The position numbers were made by a program, and so were the translations under genes. Under the pieces are notes generated by a model. That model was given only the letters and a program-made list of their open reading frames with translations, ran no database searches and was not told the origin of the DNA. A stretch of 64,000 bases of DNA from Cytobacillus gottheilii (GTDB lineage Bacteria > Bacillota > Bacilli > Bacillales > Cytobacillaceae): NCBI RefSeq assembly GCF_900166665.1, contig NZ_LT800494.1, positions 4,504,383 to 4,568,382 on the forward strand. The letters are read 5' to 3'. Each line of letters opens with the position of its first letter. Within the stretch, counting starts at the first letter, position 1. Of the stretch, positions 46,168 to 56,700 are shown in pieces.

Positions 46168-47059
46168 AGCGAAAAATAGTTTCAAAAAGACTTTTAGATT
46201 CCAAAACTATTACCTTAGTATTCTCATTAATAACATAAAAAGTTTCGTCCTCAACAATTAACCTGAATGAAGGGTTAATTTGCTTGAATCCATTTTGAAA
46301 CAGGAAATCGGACATATTCTTATGATTTTCTTTTAAAGTACCTTCCATATCTCTCAACGTTCGAAATATATGATCTGTTTTCGTTGTGTGATTTATATTG
46401 GTTCGTGCAGTTGTTATTCCACCCCCAATTAACCCATAAACTTCTTCATCAATTTCAATTAAAGAGGCACTTCCTGATTTTCTCAATTCCGAATAATCTT
46501 TATCCGACATTTCTCTCTCTAATGAAAATGCACCTTTTAATTTATATGGTTCAAGTAAGTAAGGCCAGTTATTCTTAACGATTCTCAACAATTCTTGCTG
46601 TGAAAATTCCGTTCCATCAGGTAATTTATGTTTGGTTACATCTATAAAATAGACATTATTATTGTCAATCATGAAAAATAATAGGTAGTCTGATCTTTCT
46701 ACAAATTTCTTTCCTTTTTTCGGCATACTTAAATGCAAATGATGAATCCCCCAATCATATAGAAGTAAATCTTTTTGTGAAGGCTTAATACTTTTTTTAC
46801 TTAGAAAAATACTTACATCTTTCCCATTCTTAAACCTATTTTTAATATGATGTAAACATTGTTTGTAATAATCATCTAATACGCCCCCACTTAGCTCCTT
46901 TGATACTTTAACGTTTCTTATTTTAGGCTCAATTATTTTATCCTTTAAATTGAAAAACCGGGATAATAAAGTATGGGCATCTCCATTAGGAGGGTTTATA
47001 CCTTTTTCCTTATAAGCCTGCAACATTATTTCTGACAGGTCCTTAACGAAATCCACCAT
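46166..47059 (-). CDS. Unknown protein with WGIHHLH motif
   Basis: Product of 297 residues, ATG at 47059 after GAGGTGATAA. I do not recognise a named family. The central part reads LYDWGIHHLHLS, then RSDYLLFFMIDNNNVYFIDVTKH and a conserved-looking NNWPYLLEPY. His-rich and acidic residues of this kind could form a nuclease-like active site, but that is speculation. It lies between the tyrosine recombinase and the tandem four-helix-bundle gene, all in the same direction. Confidence 0.65.
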   Translation of the reverse strand: MVDFVKDLSEIMLQAYKEKGINPPNGDAHTLLSRFFNLKDKIIEPKIRNVKVSKELSGGVLDDYYKQCLHHIKNRFKNGKDVSIFLSKKSIKPSQKDLLLYDWGIHHLHLSMPKKGKKFVERSDYLLFFMIDNNNVYFIDVTKHKLPDGTEFSQQELLRIVKNNWPYLLEPYKLKGAFSLEREMSDKDYSELRKSGSASLIEIDEEVYGLIGGGITTARTNINHTTKTDHIFRTLRDMEGTLKENHKNMSDFLFQNGFKQINPSFRLIVEDETFYVINENTKVIVLESKSLFETIFR

Positions 47060-47149
47060 TTATCACCTCTTTAATTAGATATTACAACAACTCTAAGAAC
47101 TTATGAACCAATTGATAACAGTATTAATATACCTGAAATTAAATAACAG

Positions 47150-47183
47150 AAAGGATAAAGAGCATAATATCTCCTTACCCTTT
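47150..47183 (-). terminator. Terminator of the four-helix-bundle gene
   Basis: AAAGGATAAAGAG pairs imperfectly with CTCCTTACCCTTT just after the stop at 47191. Confidence 0.5.
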
Positions 47184-47190
47184 CAAAAGA

Positions 47191-48273
47191 TTAACTCGCT
47201 TTTTCATCGCTGATGTTTGACATTTTCGTTGTAAGTACATTCCGTATAGAAAACCTCAACCCATCAATCTCTTTTAAGGTCTCCTTCGAAATAATACCTT
47301 TGTTCAAGGATGTTTCCAATAAGCTGTCGAGCCCTTGTAACGCCTTTAATGAATCATTGAAGAAACGAAACTTTTTGGGTATATACAATTGATGAGCTTC
47401 TGCGATATTGGCAACACATGAAGTGGAACATTGTCGCATGCCATATAAAAGATCTTTTTCCCGCCAATATTCTCGTTGCCTTGTAATCTCATAGATCCTT
47501 TCCACCAGTAATAGAGCATTCTTGTATGCACCAAAATTATTCACATTTGGAGTATAAGGGTTAGGCAAATCTATCCCCTTTCCCTCATTATCCTTTAAGT
47601 GACATAGGGTTTTGGTTAAGATGGATACCACTTGGTTTACCAAACAATCCAAATCATCATATTGCTCTTGTGTTATATATTTTTGCCCCAATGAAATTTG
47701 TAACCATGCTGAAGTTTCTTTTGCCGACCCAATGCTCATACTATATTGGGAAAACTTTTCACCAATATATATCTGTTCTCCTATAGAGATTCTTTCTTTT
47801 ATTGATTTAGCACTCCTATGAATTTGGTCGATAACATGTTTCTTTTCATATGAGGGAAAACTTTTACATAGTTCAATAATCTTTTCTTCGAGTTCTTTGG
47901 CCTTCTTATAACCGATGAATTGCTTTACATCTCTTACATCGAGGTGTTGTTGTTTTTTGGTTTGTTTTTCTTTTTTTACAGGTACTGGATTTAATGAATA
48001 TTGGTTGAGTGGTGTTGTAGCAGATTCATTCGAGGGCTGTAGATAGGGGATGCCATCAAGGTTATCGTAAATTTGATTGGCTCTATACTCATTCAAATAA
48101 TGATCAATCAGTATTTTCTCACCATCAGACATATCTTTCAAATCTTTTAGAACCCAGATTAACCCTCTGTCTGCAAGTTCCTTTAAGCTAATGTCAATAT
48201 CAAAGATACTGTAATTTTTTAATTCTCGGTTCTCTCGATATTTTTGTTGAATTTGTGTAATGACTTGATTCAA
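47191..48273 (-). CDS. Protein with two tandem S23/Avd-like four-helix bundles
   Basis: Product of 360 residues from TTG 48273, preceded by AAGGAGATGATT. The N-terminal 80 residues are of unknown fold, followed by a polar linker. Two repeats of the 23S-intervening-sequence/Avd four-helix-bundle pattern follow: residues about 118-222 (QFIGYKKAKELEEKIIELC ... QIHRSAKSIKERIS) and about 247-350 (NFGAYKNALLLVERIYEIT ... GMRQCSTSCVANIAEA). Single-domain members form homopentamers and some assist diversity-generating retroelements; no reverse transcriptase is nearby. The function here is unknown. Confidence 0.75.
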   Translation of the reverse strand: MNQVITQIQQKYRENRELKNYSIFDIDISLKELADRGLIWVLKDLKDMSDGEKILIDHYLNEYRANQIYDNLDGIPYLQPSNESATTPLNQYSLNPVPVKKEKQTKKQQHLDVRDVKQFIGYKKAKELEEKIIELCKSFPSYEKKHVIDQIHRSAKSIKERISIGEQIYIGEKFSQYSMSIGSAKETSAWLQISLGQKYITQEQYDDLDCLVNQVVSILTKTLCHLKDNEGKGIDLPNPYTPNVNNFGAYKNALLLVERIYEITRQREYWREKDLLYGMRQCSTSCVANIAEAHQLYIPKKFRFFNDSLKALQGLDSLLETSLNKGIISKETLKEIDGLRFSIRNVLTTKMSNISDEKAS

Positions 48274-48303
48274 CTTAAATCATCTCCTTAATCTATCGTG
48301 GTA

Positions 48304-48346
48304 AAAAGGAGATAAAAATCTTGAACATAGCTTCTTATCTCCTTTT
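48304..48346 (-). terminator. Terminator of the 158-residue gene
   Basis: AAAAGGAGATAA and TTATCTCCTTTT form a perfect 12-pair stem with A/T runs on both sides. Confidence 0.7.
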
Positions 48347-48537
48347 GAATTTCACTAATTAGTGGACCTATTCTATTTGTTTTCATGAGGAAGAAAAAGT
48401 GTTTTATCTTTTCCATTATTGTTACCTCATTTTAGTACCTTTCTCCTTGAAATAATCACCTTTGAGGTTCTACCAAGTTTGATCCCTACTTAATTTTAAG
48501 AATCAAATTGTATGTGCTCAACTTTTGGATCCTAAAC

Positions 48538-49014
48538 CTATTCAAAGAACATCGGTTCTTCATCTAATTCAATACATAGTTCATTCAGCACAGCGACTGC
48601 TTCTTCGTTACTTAAAGACTGATCTTGTGCAATAATTCGGTGTAACCTACAATGGACTTTTTCACAACTAGGGCAATAATCGTATTCAGTTACTGCAAAA
48701 ACAACTAGGAGTCTACCCTCTTCTGTTAGGAAGATTTCCTTTTCCATTTCAATATTGCCGTCTATACCTTCTTGCTGAAATTCTTCTGAATTATACAGAA
48801 GATAGCCCATTAGAACATCACCATCGTTTCCAATGTAAAATTCCTCCTCATCATAATTCCAATCGTCTCCCGTTGCATTTTTGGGAACTGGTTCAAACTC
48901 TAGGTTGTTTTGTCCATTTATCAGTAGTCTTTCGATTGTTTCCTCCATTGTTAGAGAATTATCTTTTTCCTCAGCAGTTTGATAATTATCAAATTTTACT
49001 ACGTTATTTTTCAT
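48538..49014 (-). CDS. Acidic protein of unknown function
   Basis: Product of 158 residues from ATG 49014 after AAGGAGACAT. Strongly acidic, with a Cys-x2-Cys-x4-Cys-x-x-His pattern (YCPSCEKVHCRLH) that may bind zinc. No family is recognised. It lies between the primase-helicase-like gene and the four-helix-bundle gene in the same direction and is followed by a terminator. Acidic small proteins of this sort are common in phages and plasmids. Confidence 0.6.
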   Translation of the reverse strand: MKNNVVKFDNYQTAEEKDNSLTMEETIERLLINGQNNLEFEPVPKNATGDDWNYDEEEFYIGNDGDVLMGYLLYNSEEFQQEGIDGNIEMEKEIFLTEEGRLLVVFAVTEYDYCPSCEKVHCRLHRIIAQDQSLSNEEAVAVLNELCIELDEEPMFFE

Positions 49015-49228
49015 TTGTTTATGTCTCCTTTTTTCTTTTTGGTTTCCTTCTATAATTCTATTGTATATAGTCACCGGGGTTAAAAAGTTGCCTGCCAAGT
49101 CACAATTAGACTTTTTTGAGTAATTTTTTATAAATGATAAACGCAACTAATTTGTAATAGGTTAAAATTTGTATAATAATAAGTGTCTTTCCGGAATAGA
49201 ATACTAGACCCACAAGAAAAGGAAGTTG

Positions 49229-52200
49229 CTATGCAACTTCCTTCATATCTTCTTCTATGGTTTGCAGACCATAAGTGAGGGTTATATACTGTTCATCCTT
49301 GAAACCATGTAATGTATAGAACTTCTTACCATTTGATGGTTTTACTTCGATGTTGAGTAGTTTTTTAAAAGTTTGGGGCTTGAATCGGCTGGCATCCAGT
49401 TCAAGTCCTTTTTCCTTGAGTTTTCTACCAAGACATTTTTTCAAGAAATCACTCACTTCATCACTGAGCTCAAACGTAAGTCTTTTTTTACTATTCTTGA
49501 ATACTTCATCTAACACATCCACCAACTGAACTTGTAAGGTTACTTTTTTTCTTCCTCTAATGTCCTTAATCTCCTCAATGGCTTTTAGGTCATCAACATA
49601 GCAATATGTTTTGGACTGTGATGGCTTTTGATGGGCTTTAAACACTTTGCTAACCACTTCATAATCATGTTCTGTTTCAAGAAAGTAATTCAAGTCCTTT
49701 TTACCTCCACCCTTTAAGATATTACGAACAAGTTCAAGTTCTCCATCTTTTCTCCCTGCCATATATTCTTCCTTTAATTGATTGAAATAGCTTTCATTGG
49801 AGGCTAATTGCTTAATGATGCTTTTAGAATCACCTTTGATTTTATTGTTTTTCAGTAATTCATTTTTGTTCACCGTTACGGATTCATTCGAATCCGTAAA
49901 CTGGCACCTGAATTTAGCCTCCAATTCTTTAATGAGGGAACGATAATTATTGTAATTGTTGTAAGTTTTTATCATAATTCCCTCAGATTCAATTGCTGGG
50001 TAGTTGATACGTATACTACCATCATTATCCGAATATACCCCGCAGTTGCGTTCTATTTCATCCAAATCACCGATAACAGGAACATCCTCACCCCGTAACA
50101 TTTCAATGTATTTCTTGGAGTTTTCAGCCTTCCTTTTCTGCTCTTCCACATAGGCATGGTATCGGAAAACATTACCTTGTTTATCTGATGAACTTTCTTG
50201 GAAGAAAATCTTGAAAGCCTCATATGACTCTACTTCCTTACTTACTCTATAACGATTAGACATCTGCACCAAACGTGTAAATTCATGATTCATACTGGAA
50301 CTACTACAGTACACCCATGTTTCAGCCTGTTCATTGAATCCTGATACAATGCTAATTCCAGCACTCATCGCTGTTGTTCCAAGGATAACTTGAACATCCT
50401 CCGGAATAATCCCTGATTCGATAATGGACAGCTCTTCTTCACTCCTAGCTTTCTCTTTTTTGGAATAAACACCAACCCCTTTAATTCCCTTCTTTTCCAG
50501 GTCCTTTTTATAGTCCTCGATCAACTTTTTATTTTCAATGAATACCAGAAGTTTTCTCGTTGGATTCTTTTTGATTGCTTCTCTAATTAGCTTTAGCATC
50601 ATTGAGTCGACTTCATTGGTATCTTTGCCGGACAGGACTTTATATCCAGCCTGACGAAAAGGGTTTTTTCGATTCTTTTGTGTAACCTTGATAACCAAAT
50701 CATAAACACCTTCAATGGTTAGACTCTCGGGGGTGGCTGTCATGTGTAAAACTACACCACCATTTTTCATATGCTCTTCTTCTTCCGCCAAATACCTTTC
50801 GATGGTATCGGACTTAAACGTTGAGTCATTAGCTAACATATGGCATTCATCGAGAATCATGATACGATGGTGTTTCAAAACTTCTAACGTTGCTGCAGCA
50901 TAACCACTTCGGCTCACTCTTTCCCCCTCTACCAGCTTCATGTCAAGAATTACATGTGCATGATCAGGTGTTGTAAGGAACTTATCATTAGCAGCAATCA
51001 CGCTTTCTCGTTGCCCCTTAATCATTTCATCGGAACCCGTTAAGACGGCTGACTTTTCCGTTGTAAAGTTTTCCTTTAGATTGTTAATTAGGTTTCTCCT
51101 TGGAATTGACATGATTGAGTAAGATAAACTACCGATACTTCTGTAGGTCTTTTTGAGAGACTGTAATCTATCATTAAATTCATCAAGTACATCCAAAGTG
51201 AATTTTGACTTTCCAATTCCGGTATCCCCAATAAACAAAATACGTTTTCCAGGATTATTCAGTACCAAATCCTTAATTTCCCCACAAACCTGAACATTGT
51301 TTGAAAGATAGCCTTCAATCTCCCATTCCTTATCAATTCTCATTTCATGTTTCTCACTTAGTTGAAAAATTCCTTTTGTGTCAATACCAAACGTGTGCAA
51401 ATCATAAATGAAACTCCCCATCGTCCTTTCACAGTATCCATACCTTTCGAACTTATTGAATTCTTCACGATAGGCTCCATTTCCATCATCAATGATTTCA
51501 CATAGCTGATATGCTTGATCCCTGTTAATTAATCTTTCAAGCATCATGCTATAAAAAGTCTGTAAGAGATTAGACCATTCTTTGTAATCATCAATAAATG
51601 GCATTTCTTCAAGAGCCTTAACAATAGCATCATAGTTAACCCCAATTGTTTGGAATTGATTATTGAAGCGTTTGTCGGCTAATTTTCTTGCGACTTGTTT
51701 ATCACCAACTTTTCTTTTATTGGTCTTCATTTTTTTCTTTTCTTCATGGAATTCGTCAACATAAGGCTGGAGGTTTGTCGGTTTTTGTTTCTTGTTAATG
51801 TGGACCTTTTTACCAGAGGCATAAATTAGCTTTAGCAAATGTTGGCTTTGGTCAAAGGAAATACCTAGTTCTTGTTCCCAATACTCCATTCTTCTCTTGT
51901 ACGCATAAGCCCAATGCTCATACGAACAGTTTTCTAATGGAATGACCCGTTCATATACGTGGTATCGGGGATCGCTGAAATCATCACTACTTGAGAATGA
52001 TCTTTGAACCATATAGAAGTTTTTAAACAACTTCTTTTCTAGCTCCTTTTTTCTTTCATAGGATAAATGCTTTATGTCATCTATATCGTATTCAATAATA
52101 TTTGACATAAGGCCTTTTACTTCATCCCTTTTATTTGGTGAATCAAAATAGTTTACCACAAGATGTGGTGTACCAGTTTCTAGGATATTATGTGCAAATT

Positions 52201-52387
52201 CGTATTCATCCATATGCCTAAACTCTGTTTTGTTTCCGATATTTACGGATTTGAAGTAGTTTTGCATTTTTGCTGCATCAATTTTTGATGGTTTTGTTTT
52301 GTATCCGTGAGTGTATGGAGTGATCAGTAGATCGGTTTGAGGAAATTGAGGAGTTTGTGAGGATTTAGTTTGGGGTGCTTGACTCAT
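49229..52387 (-). CDS. Primase-helicase-like replication protein (SF2)
   Basis: Large protein of 1052 residues. The N-terminal 350 residues carry a pattern like archaeo-eukaryotic primases: acidic EYDIDD near residues 99-104, then DPRYHVYERVIPL (about 139-151), then IDDYKEWSNLLQTFYSMM as in primase C-terminal regions. The rest is a superfamily 2 helicase with Walker A GDTGIGKS (387-394), DECH (513-516) and TATP (550-553), followed by the second RecA lobe with MSAGISIVSG. GGGGGTGATA precedes the ATG, which overlaps the upstream stop. A plasmid-type replication initiator is the best guess. Confidence 0.65.
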   Translation of the reverse strand: MSQAPQTKSSQTPQFPQTDLLITPYTHGYKTKPSKIDAAKMQNYFKSVNIGNKTEFRHMDEYEFAHNILETGTPHLVVNYFDSPNKRDEVKGLMSNIIEYDIDDIKHLSYERKKELEKKLFKNFYMVQRSFSSSDDFSDPRYHVYERVIPLENCSYEHWAYAYKRRMEYWEQELGISFDQSQHLLKLIYASGKKVHINKKQKPTNLQPYVDEFHEEKKKMKTNKRKVGDKQVARKLADKRFNNQFQTIGVNYDAIVKALEEMPFIDDYKEWSNLLQTFYSMMLERLINRDQAYQLCEIIDDGNGAYREEFNKFERYGYCERTMGSFIYDLHTFGIDTKGIFQLSEKHEMRIDKEWEIEGYLSNNVQVCGEIKDLVLNNPGKRILFIGDTGIGKSKFTLDVLDEFNDRLQSLKKTYRSIGSLSYSIMSIPRRNLINNLKENFTTEKSAVLTGSDEMIKGQRESVIAANDKFLTTPDHAHVILDMKLVEGERVSRSGYAAATLEVLKHHRIMILDECHMLANDSTFKSDTIERYLAEEEEHMKNGGVVLHMTATPESLTIEGVYDLVIKVTQKNRKNPFRQAGYKVLSGKDTNEVDSMMLKLIREAIKKNPTRKLLVFIENKKLIEDYKKDLEKKGIKGVGVYSKKEKARSEEELSIIESGIIPEDVQVILGTTAMSAGISIVSGFNEQAETWVYCSSSSMNHEFTRLVQMSNRYRVSKEVESYEAFKIFFQESSSDKQGNVFRYHAYVEEQKRKAENSKKYIEMLRGEDVPVIGDLDEIERNCGVYSDNDGSIRINYPAIESEGIMIKTYNNYNNYRSLIKELEAKFRCQFTDSNESVTVNKNELLKNNKIKGDSKSIIKQLASNESYFNQLKEEYMAGRKDGELELVRNILKGGGKKDLNYFLETEHDYEVVSKVFKAHQKPSQSKTYCYVDDLKAIEEIKDIRGRKKVTLQVQLVDVLDEVFKNSKKRLTFELSDEVSDFLKKCLGRKLKEKGLELDASRFKPQTFKKLLNIEVKPSNGKKFYTLHGFKDEQYITLTYGLQTIEEDMKEVA

Positions 52388-52596
52388 TATTTATCACCCC
52401 CAATTGAGGAATTACTTATTCCTTGTAAAACGCTGAGCCAATGTTGAACCTGGTTTAGCCCATATTTTTCTGTTAATCTAGCGTAATGCTTCAAACCCTC
52501 ATAAATTTGTTTTGCTTCTTTTGGTGACTTTACGTTTAACTCAACAGCCTTCTTTGTGTAAAACTCTTCACGGTATGACTTATTTGCTTTTTTCAT
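52387..52596 (-). CDS. Small unknown protein upstream of the primase-helicase gene
   Basis: About 69 residues, basic at the start (KKANKSYREEFYTKKA), predicted helical. ATG at 52596 follows AAAGGGAAGTGAT. Its stop overlaps the next start by one base, so it is translationally coupled to the helicase gene. No family is recognised. Confidence 0.6.
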   Translation of the reverse strand: MKKANKSYREEFYTKKAVELNVKSPKEAKQIYEGLKHYARLTEKYGLNQVQHWLSVLQGISNSSIGGDK

Positions 52597-52961
52597 ATCT
52601 ATCACTTCCCTTTCATTTGATACTTTATGATAGATAGGTTTTGAAAAGATATAACGCCATTTTTTGAATTCCGTGTTCGAGCATGGTTTGAGCTACCAAC
52701 CCCTAAAATCTTGTTTGGGTTTTTATCAAATTTGGCTGAGTATAAACCTAATAGTGACAAGTTTTGAGGTTTTGTATTAAATACAGACACCATTTTTCGT
52801 CACTGTTTGGTAGATTTGCTTGAACTCTGCATACTTTCGTAAATAAGACCCCACCACTCACCTTTTAAGGGTGGCAAATAAAAAGGAACCAGCAGCAACC
52901 GATTCTCCTAACTCATTAATAAATAAATAAAAAGACAGCCCCTGATACGGAAACTGTCCCT
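52597..52961. other. Intergenic region without a convincing gene
   Basis: A 63-codon minus-strand ORF at 52602-52793 lacks a ribosome binding site and is not called. Near 52910-52960 there are A-rich stretches. No RNA gene or clear hairpin is assigned. Confidence 0.4.
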
Positions 52962-53687
52962 TTACATTTCTTTTACTATCTCTTCATCCAAAATCTTCTT
53001 TCGCTTCTCCCAATCAGGCATAAGAGTATAAAGCATGTTATAGAACTTTTCACTGTGATCATTGTATTTAAAATGGATTAATTCATGTAAGATTACGTAA
53101 TCAATACAATGCTTCGGGGCCTTTATTAGTTCAGTATTTAGTTGAATGATGTTTTTATCTGTTAACGCTGATCCCCAGCGAGCTTTCATCATACGAAGGG
53201 TAAGAGTTGGTTTTTCAATACCATATTTCTCTACCAATGGTGAGAGTTTATTCATGGATTCATTAAACACTTTAATAGCCTTTTCCCGGTACCAATTATC
53301 CATTAATTGTTCTTTTCGGCTGTAGTTGTTTGTTTCCTTTACCAACAAATAAATAAAACCCCGAAAATACTTTACTACTTCATCATCTTCTACCTGCTGA
53401 ACACGCAGCCGATATTGTTTACCTAGATATTTAAAAGATTCGCCACTTACGTATTCTCTTTTACTTTGGTAAATTGGCTGAACGTCTTCGAAATGCTTCA
53501 CATGTTTTAGTATCCACGATCCTTTACCCTTTACAAAATCATATATATAAGTAAGGGGGACCTTTTCGTTTGCTGAAACCTCTATTGTCATATCAGGCTT
53601 AATATTGAGGTTAACATTCTTCACATTTTTTCGTTGTATTGCAAAATCTATTGTCTTATTGGCGTATTGTATTTGATGTCTTTCCAT
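52962..53687 (-). CDS. YgjP-type metallopeptidase
   Basis: Zinc metallopeptidase-like protein of the YgjP/WLM (DUF45) type, 241 residues. The zinc motif is HELIHFKYNDHSEKFY (HExxH plus a downstream His). GTG starts at 53699 are possible, but ATG 53687 after GGGTGGTGA is preferred. It follows hsdR closely, and such genes are often found at the end of type I restriction-modification operons; its role there is not known. Confidence 0.85.
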   Translation of the reverse strand: MERHQIQYANKTIDFAIQRKNVKNVNLNIKPDMTIEVSANEKVPLTYIYDFVKGKGSWILKHVKHFEDVQPIYQSKREYVSGESFKYLGKQYRLRVQQVEDDEVVKYFRGFIYLLVKETNNYSRKEQLMDNWYREKAIKVFNESMNKLSPLVEKYGIEKPTLTLRMMKARWGSALTDKNIIQLNTELIKAPKHCIDYVILHELIHFKYNDHSEKFYNMLYTLMPDWEKRKKILDEEIVKEM

Positions 53688-53701
53688 GTTGTTCACCACC
53701 C

Positions 53702-56700
53702 TTAATAGCGTCTAAGAGCAATGGTTTTTATCTGCTCAATAATCTTATCAATTGTATCAAAATCTAGGTCAATTTGATATTTATTAGAAAAGTCAAAGAG
53801 TAGATCGTCTAGGTCTTGTGCAATTCTGTTATGGATTTCAAGGTTATTATGCCAATCAACCTTCTGGTGTTCTTTAACTACTGCATCCATCTTTAAAGCT
53901 AAATCACCGATAGGATCTGAACCATAAGATGAATGACTTTCTTTTATTTGTGCCATCAAATCTTTCGTTACTCCATAAAAGGCTTGAGCATTTCGGTTTT
54001 CTTTAATTGCTTCTGGATAATCTTCGGTTGATTCTCCCTTTCGGTAATCTTTCATGATGTCTTTCATTTTGTTAAGGTATTCTGCTTCCGATATGCGTTT
54101 ATCTTTATATTCTCGAATTGCTTCTTGAATCCTTTCAGAGAACCTCTTATAGTATGCAGGATTTTCATCCCACTTAGCTCTGACACTTTTTGTTAAACGA
54201 GTTCGGATGGCATCAGCCTTTGCCCGTTTAGATTCCAGCCTTTCTAATTCTTCTTCGAATGCCTTTTCATTTAATATATCTACAGGGTTTGTAACTCGGA
54301 TTACTTCTTCTGCTGAAATATAGTGATCCATTAACATCTGCATTTTAGCTTCATATTCTTTATGATCAATTGTATCTGAATAACGATATTTAACATTTTT
54401 CCTAAGCTCCTGAAAAAACTTTAGATCCTGTTTGTACTTATTCAATTCTTCTGATGGAAGTGCATTATAGATTTTCTCAGATTCCAATGCAATTCCCAAG
54501 TTTCTTCCGAAGTTACTTAGAATACCATAAAATGTTTCCCTTCGCTCTTCATCCTCTAACCAGACCTCGAATTCTTCCAAATCCTGTTTGTTCCTTACTG
54601 GTGCAAAAATTTGTAAAAGATCTGAATGGTACTGCCTCAGTGAACCAATAATACTGATAACATCGTAGATAGCTCCATCCAAATCTTTCGGATCGAAATT
54701 TTCTAAACCAGAGCCTGAATACATTTGCATCGCCTGGTCTAGCTTTTCCAAAAGGCCCCGATAGTCAATAATAAACCCATATTCTTTTCCTTCATAAAGG
54801 CGATTAACCCTTGCAATTGCTTGTAGGAGTGTATGTTCTCTCATTGGTTTATCAATATAAAGCACAGTTGCCCTAGGTGCATCAAAACCAGTTAGCAACT
54901 TGTCTACAACAATTAGCAAGTCAATATCGTTTCCATTTACAAATTCATCTTTGATGGCATCTTCATATCCTTCAGGTGTTTCATACCGATTCATCATCCG
55001 CTTCCAAAATCGTTGTACTTTATCTTTTGACTCCACATCAACTACTTCATGCCCTTCTCGTTGATCTGGTGGAGAAATAACAACAGCACAATTCAAATCA
55101 CCTAGTTCTTCAAATGCCTCTAAATACCGTATTCCCTCAATTTTACTATTTGTGGCCAGCATTGCTTTAAATCGACTACCTTGAGTCTTATAATTAGTTA
55201 GGAAATGCTCATTTATATCAAATGCAATCATGCTTAAACGTTGATTAGAAGAAGCAATTCTCTCAAACTGACTCCATTTATTCATGACTGCTTCCTTCTG
55301 TTTGTCGTTAAGGTGTCTAGTAATCATCTCAAGTCTATTATCAATCGCTTTCTGATTAACAGACTGATCTACCATTTTGCCCTCGTAAAGTAGAGGCACA
55401 ATCGCTTTGTCCCTTACACCATCAGCAATCGTATAAGTATGAATGAGCTTACCAAACTTGATCATTGTGTTCTTTTCTTTTTTCATTAAAGGCGTTCCTG
55501 TAAAGCCCAAATAACAAGCATTAGGGAAAACCTTTTTCATTTTGATGTGAAGCTCCCCGTACTGAGTTCGGTGCGACTCGTCAACAAGGACAAAGATGTC
55601 CCTTGATTCTATAGGGTTTTGCTTTGACGATGCTGTATCAAACTTATGAACCAATGTCGTAATAATATCTGCATTATTATTGTTAATTAAATCTATTAAA
55701 TGATTGCCTGATGTAGCCCTGTTGGCCTTTAATCTTGTATGACGAAAGGTTTTATGAATCTGTTTATCCAATTCAACACGATCCGTAACCACTACTACCT
55801 TGGGATTATGCTCCCACAATTCAGAAAGAATATATTTTGCAAGCATTACCATTGTTAGTGATTTACCTGAACCTTGTGTATGCCAAATGACACCACTTTG
55901 GCGGTTCCCATTTTCATCTTTCTCTTCAATCGTTTTAATGATTTCTTTGATTGCAAAGTATTGCTGATAACGGACAACCTTTTTAACATCTTTATCAAAT
56001 ACAATGAAAAATTGGGTGATTTCTAATAAACGTTCTGGATGATATAATGAAATGATATTTTTATCTTGAGTGGTCGGTAATCTTTTCTCTAAGGCTTTAC
56101 TTAACCAGGCATTCAACCACTCTTCTTTTTCTTCCTTCCAAACCGACCAAAACTTTTTAGGGGTATTACAGGTCGCATATTTTGTTTCATTTTTATTCGT
56201 AGACATCACTATTTGGGCATACTTAAACAATTGCGGAATATAATCTTTACCTTGATTCCGAATCATTTGACTGATTCCTTGTTCCATGGATATAGATGCT
56301 TTTTTACATTCAATTACTGCAAAAGGGATACCATTCACAAACAGCACAATATCTGGACGGACTGTTCCACGACCATCCATCCGCTCTACCTCAAATTCTT
56401 CTACAACATGAAATATGTTTTTTTCAATATTAGTCCAATCAATAAACTGAATAGTAAAGGATTTTTTAGAACCATCAGGTAGAAATTCGGTATATGTTCT
56501 ACCATTCATTAGAGTTTCAAAAATTGATTCATTTGTTTTTACAAGTCCATTTGACAAAGGTTCATCCAAATCACGAATTGCTTGTTGAATATTAATATTA
56601 CTGAATTTATATGTTTTTCCTTTATACTCATAGGAGTTCATTGAATGTAGTTTTTCAACTAACACATCATTTAGGAGAACATTATGCAAATTTCCTCGTA

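Noticed and set aside
52602..52793. 63-codon minus-strand ORF
   Set aside because: No ribosome binding site before its ATG and no recognisable motif; it overlaps the promoter region of a well-supported small gene.
52740..52810. Possible right end of the Tn7-like element (GTGACA/TGTC motifs)
   Set aside because: The motifs are few and lack the spaced 22-bp repeats seen at the left, so no end can be claimed.
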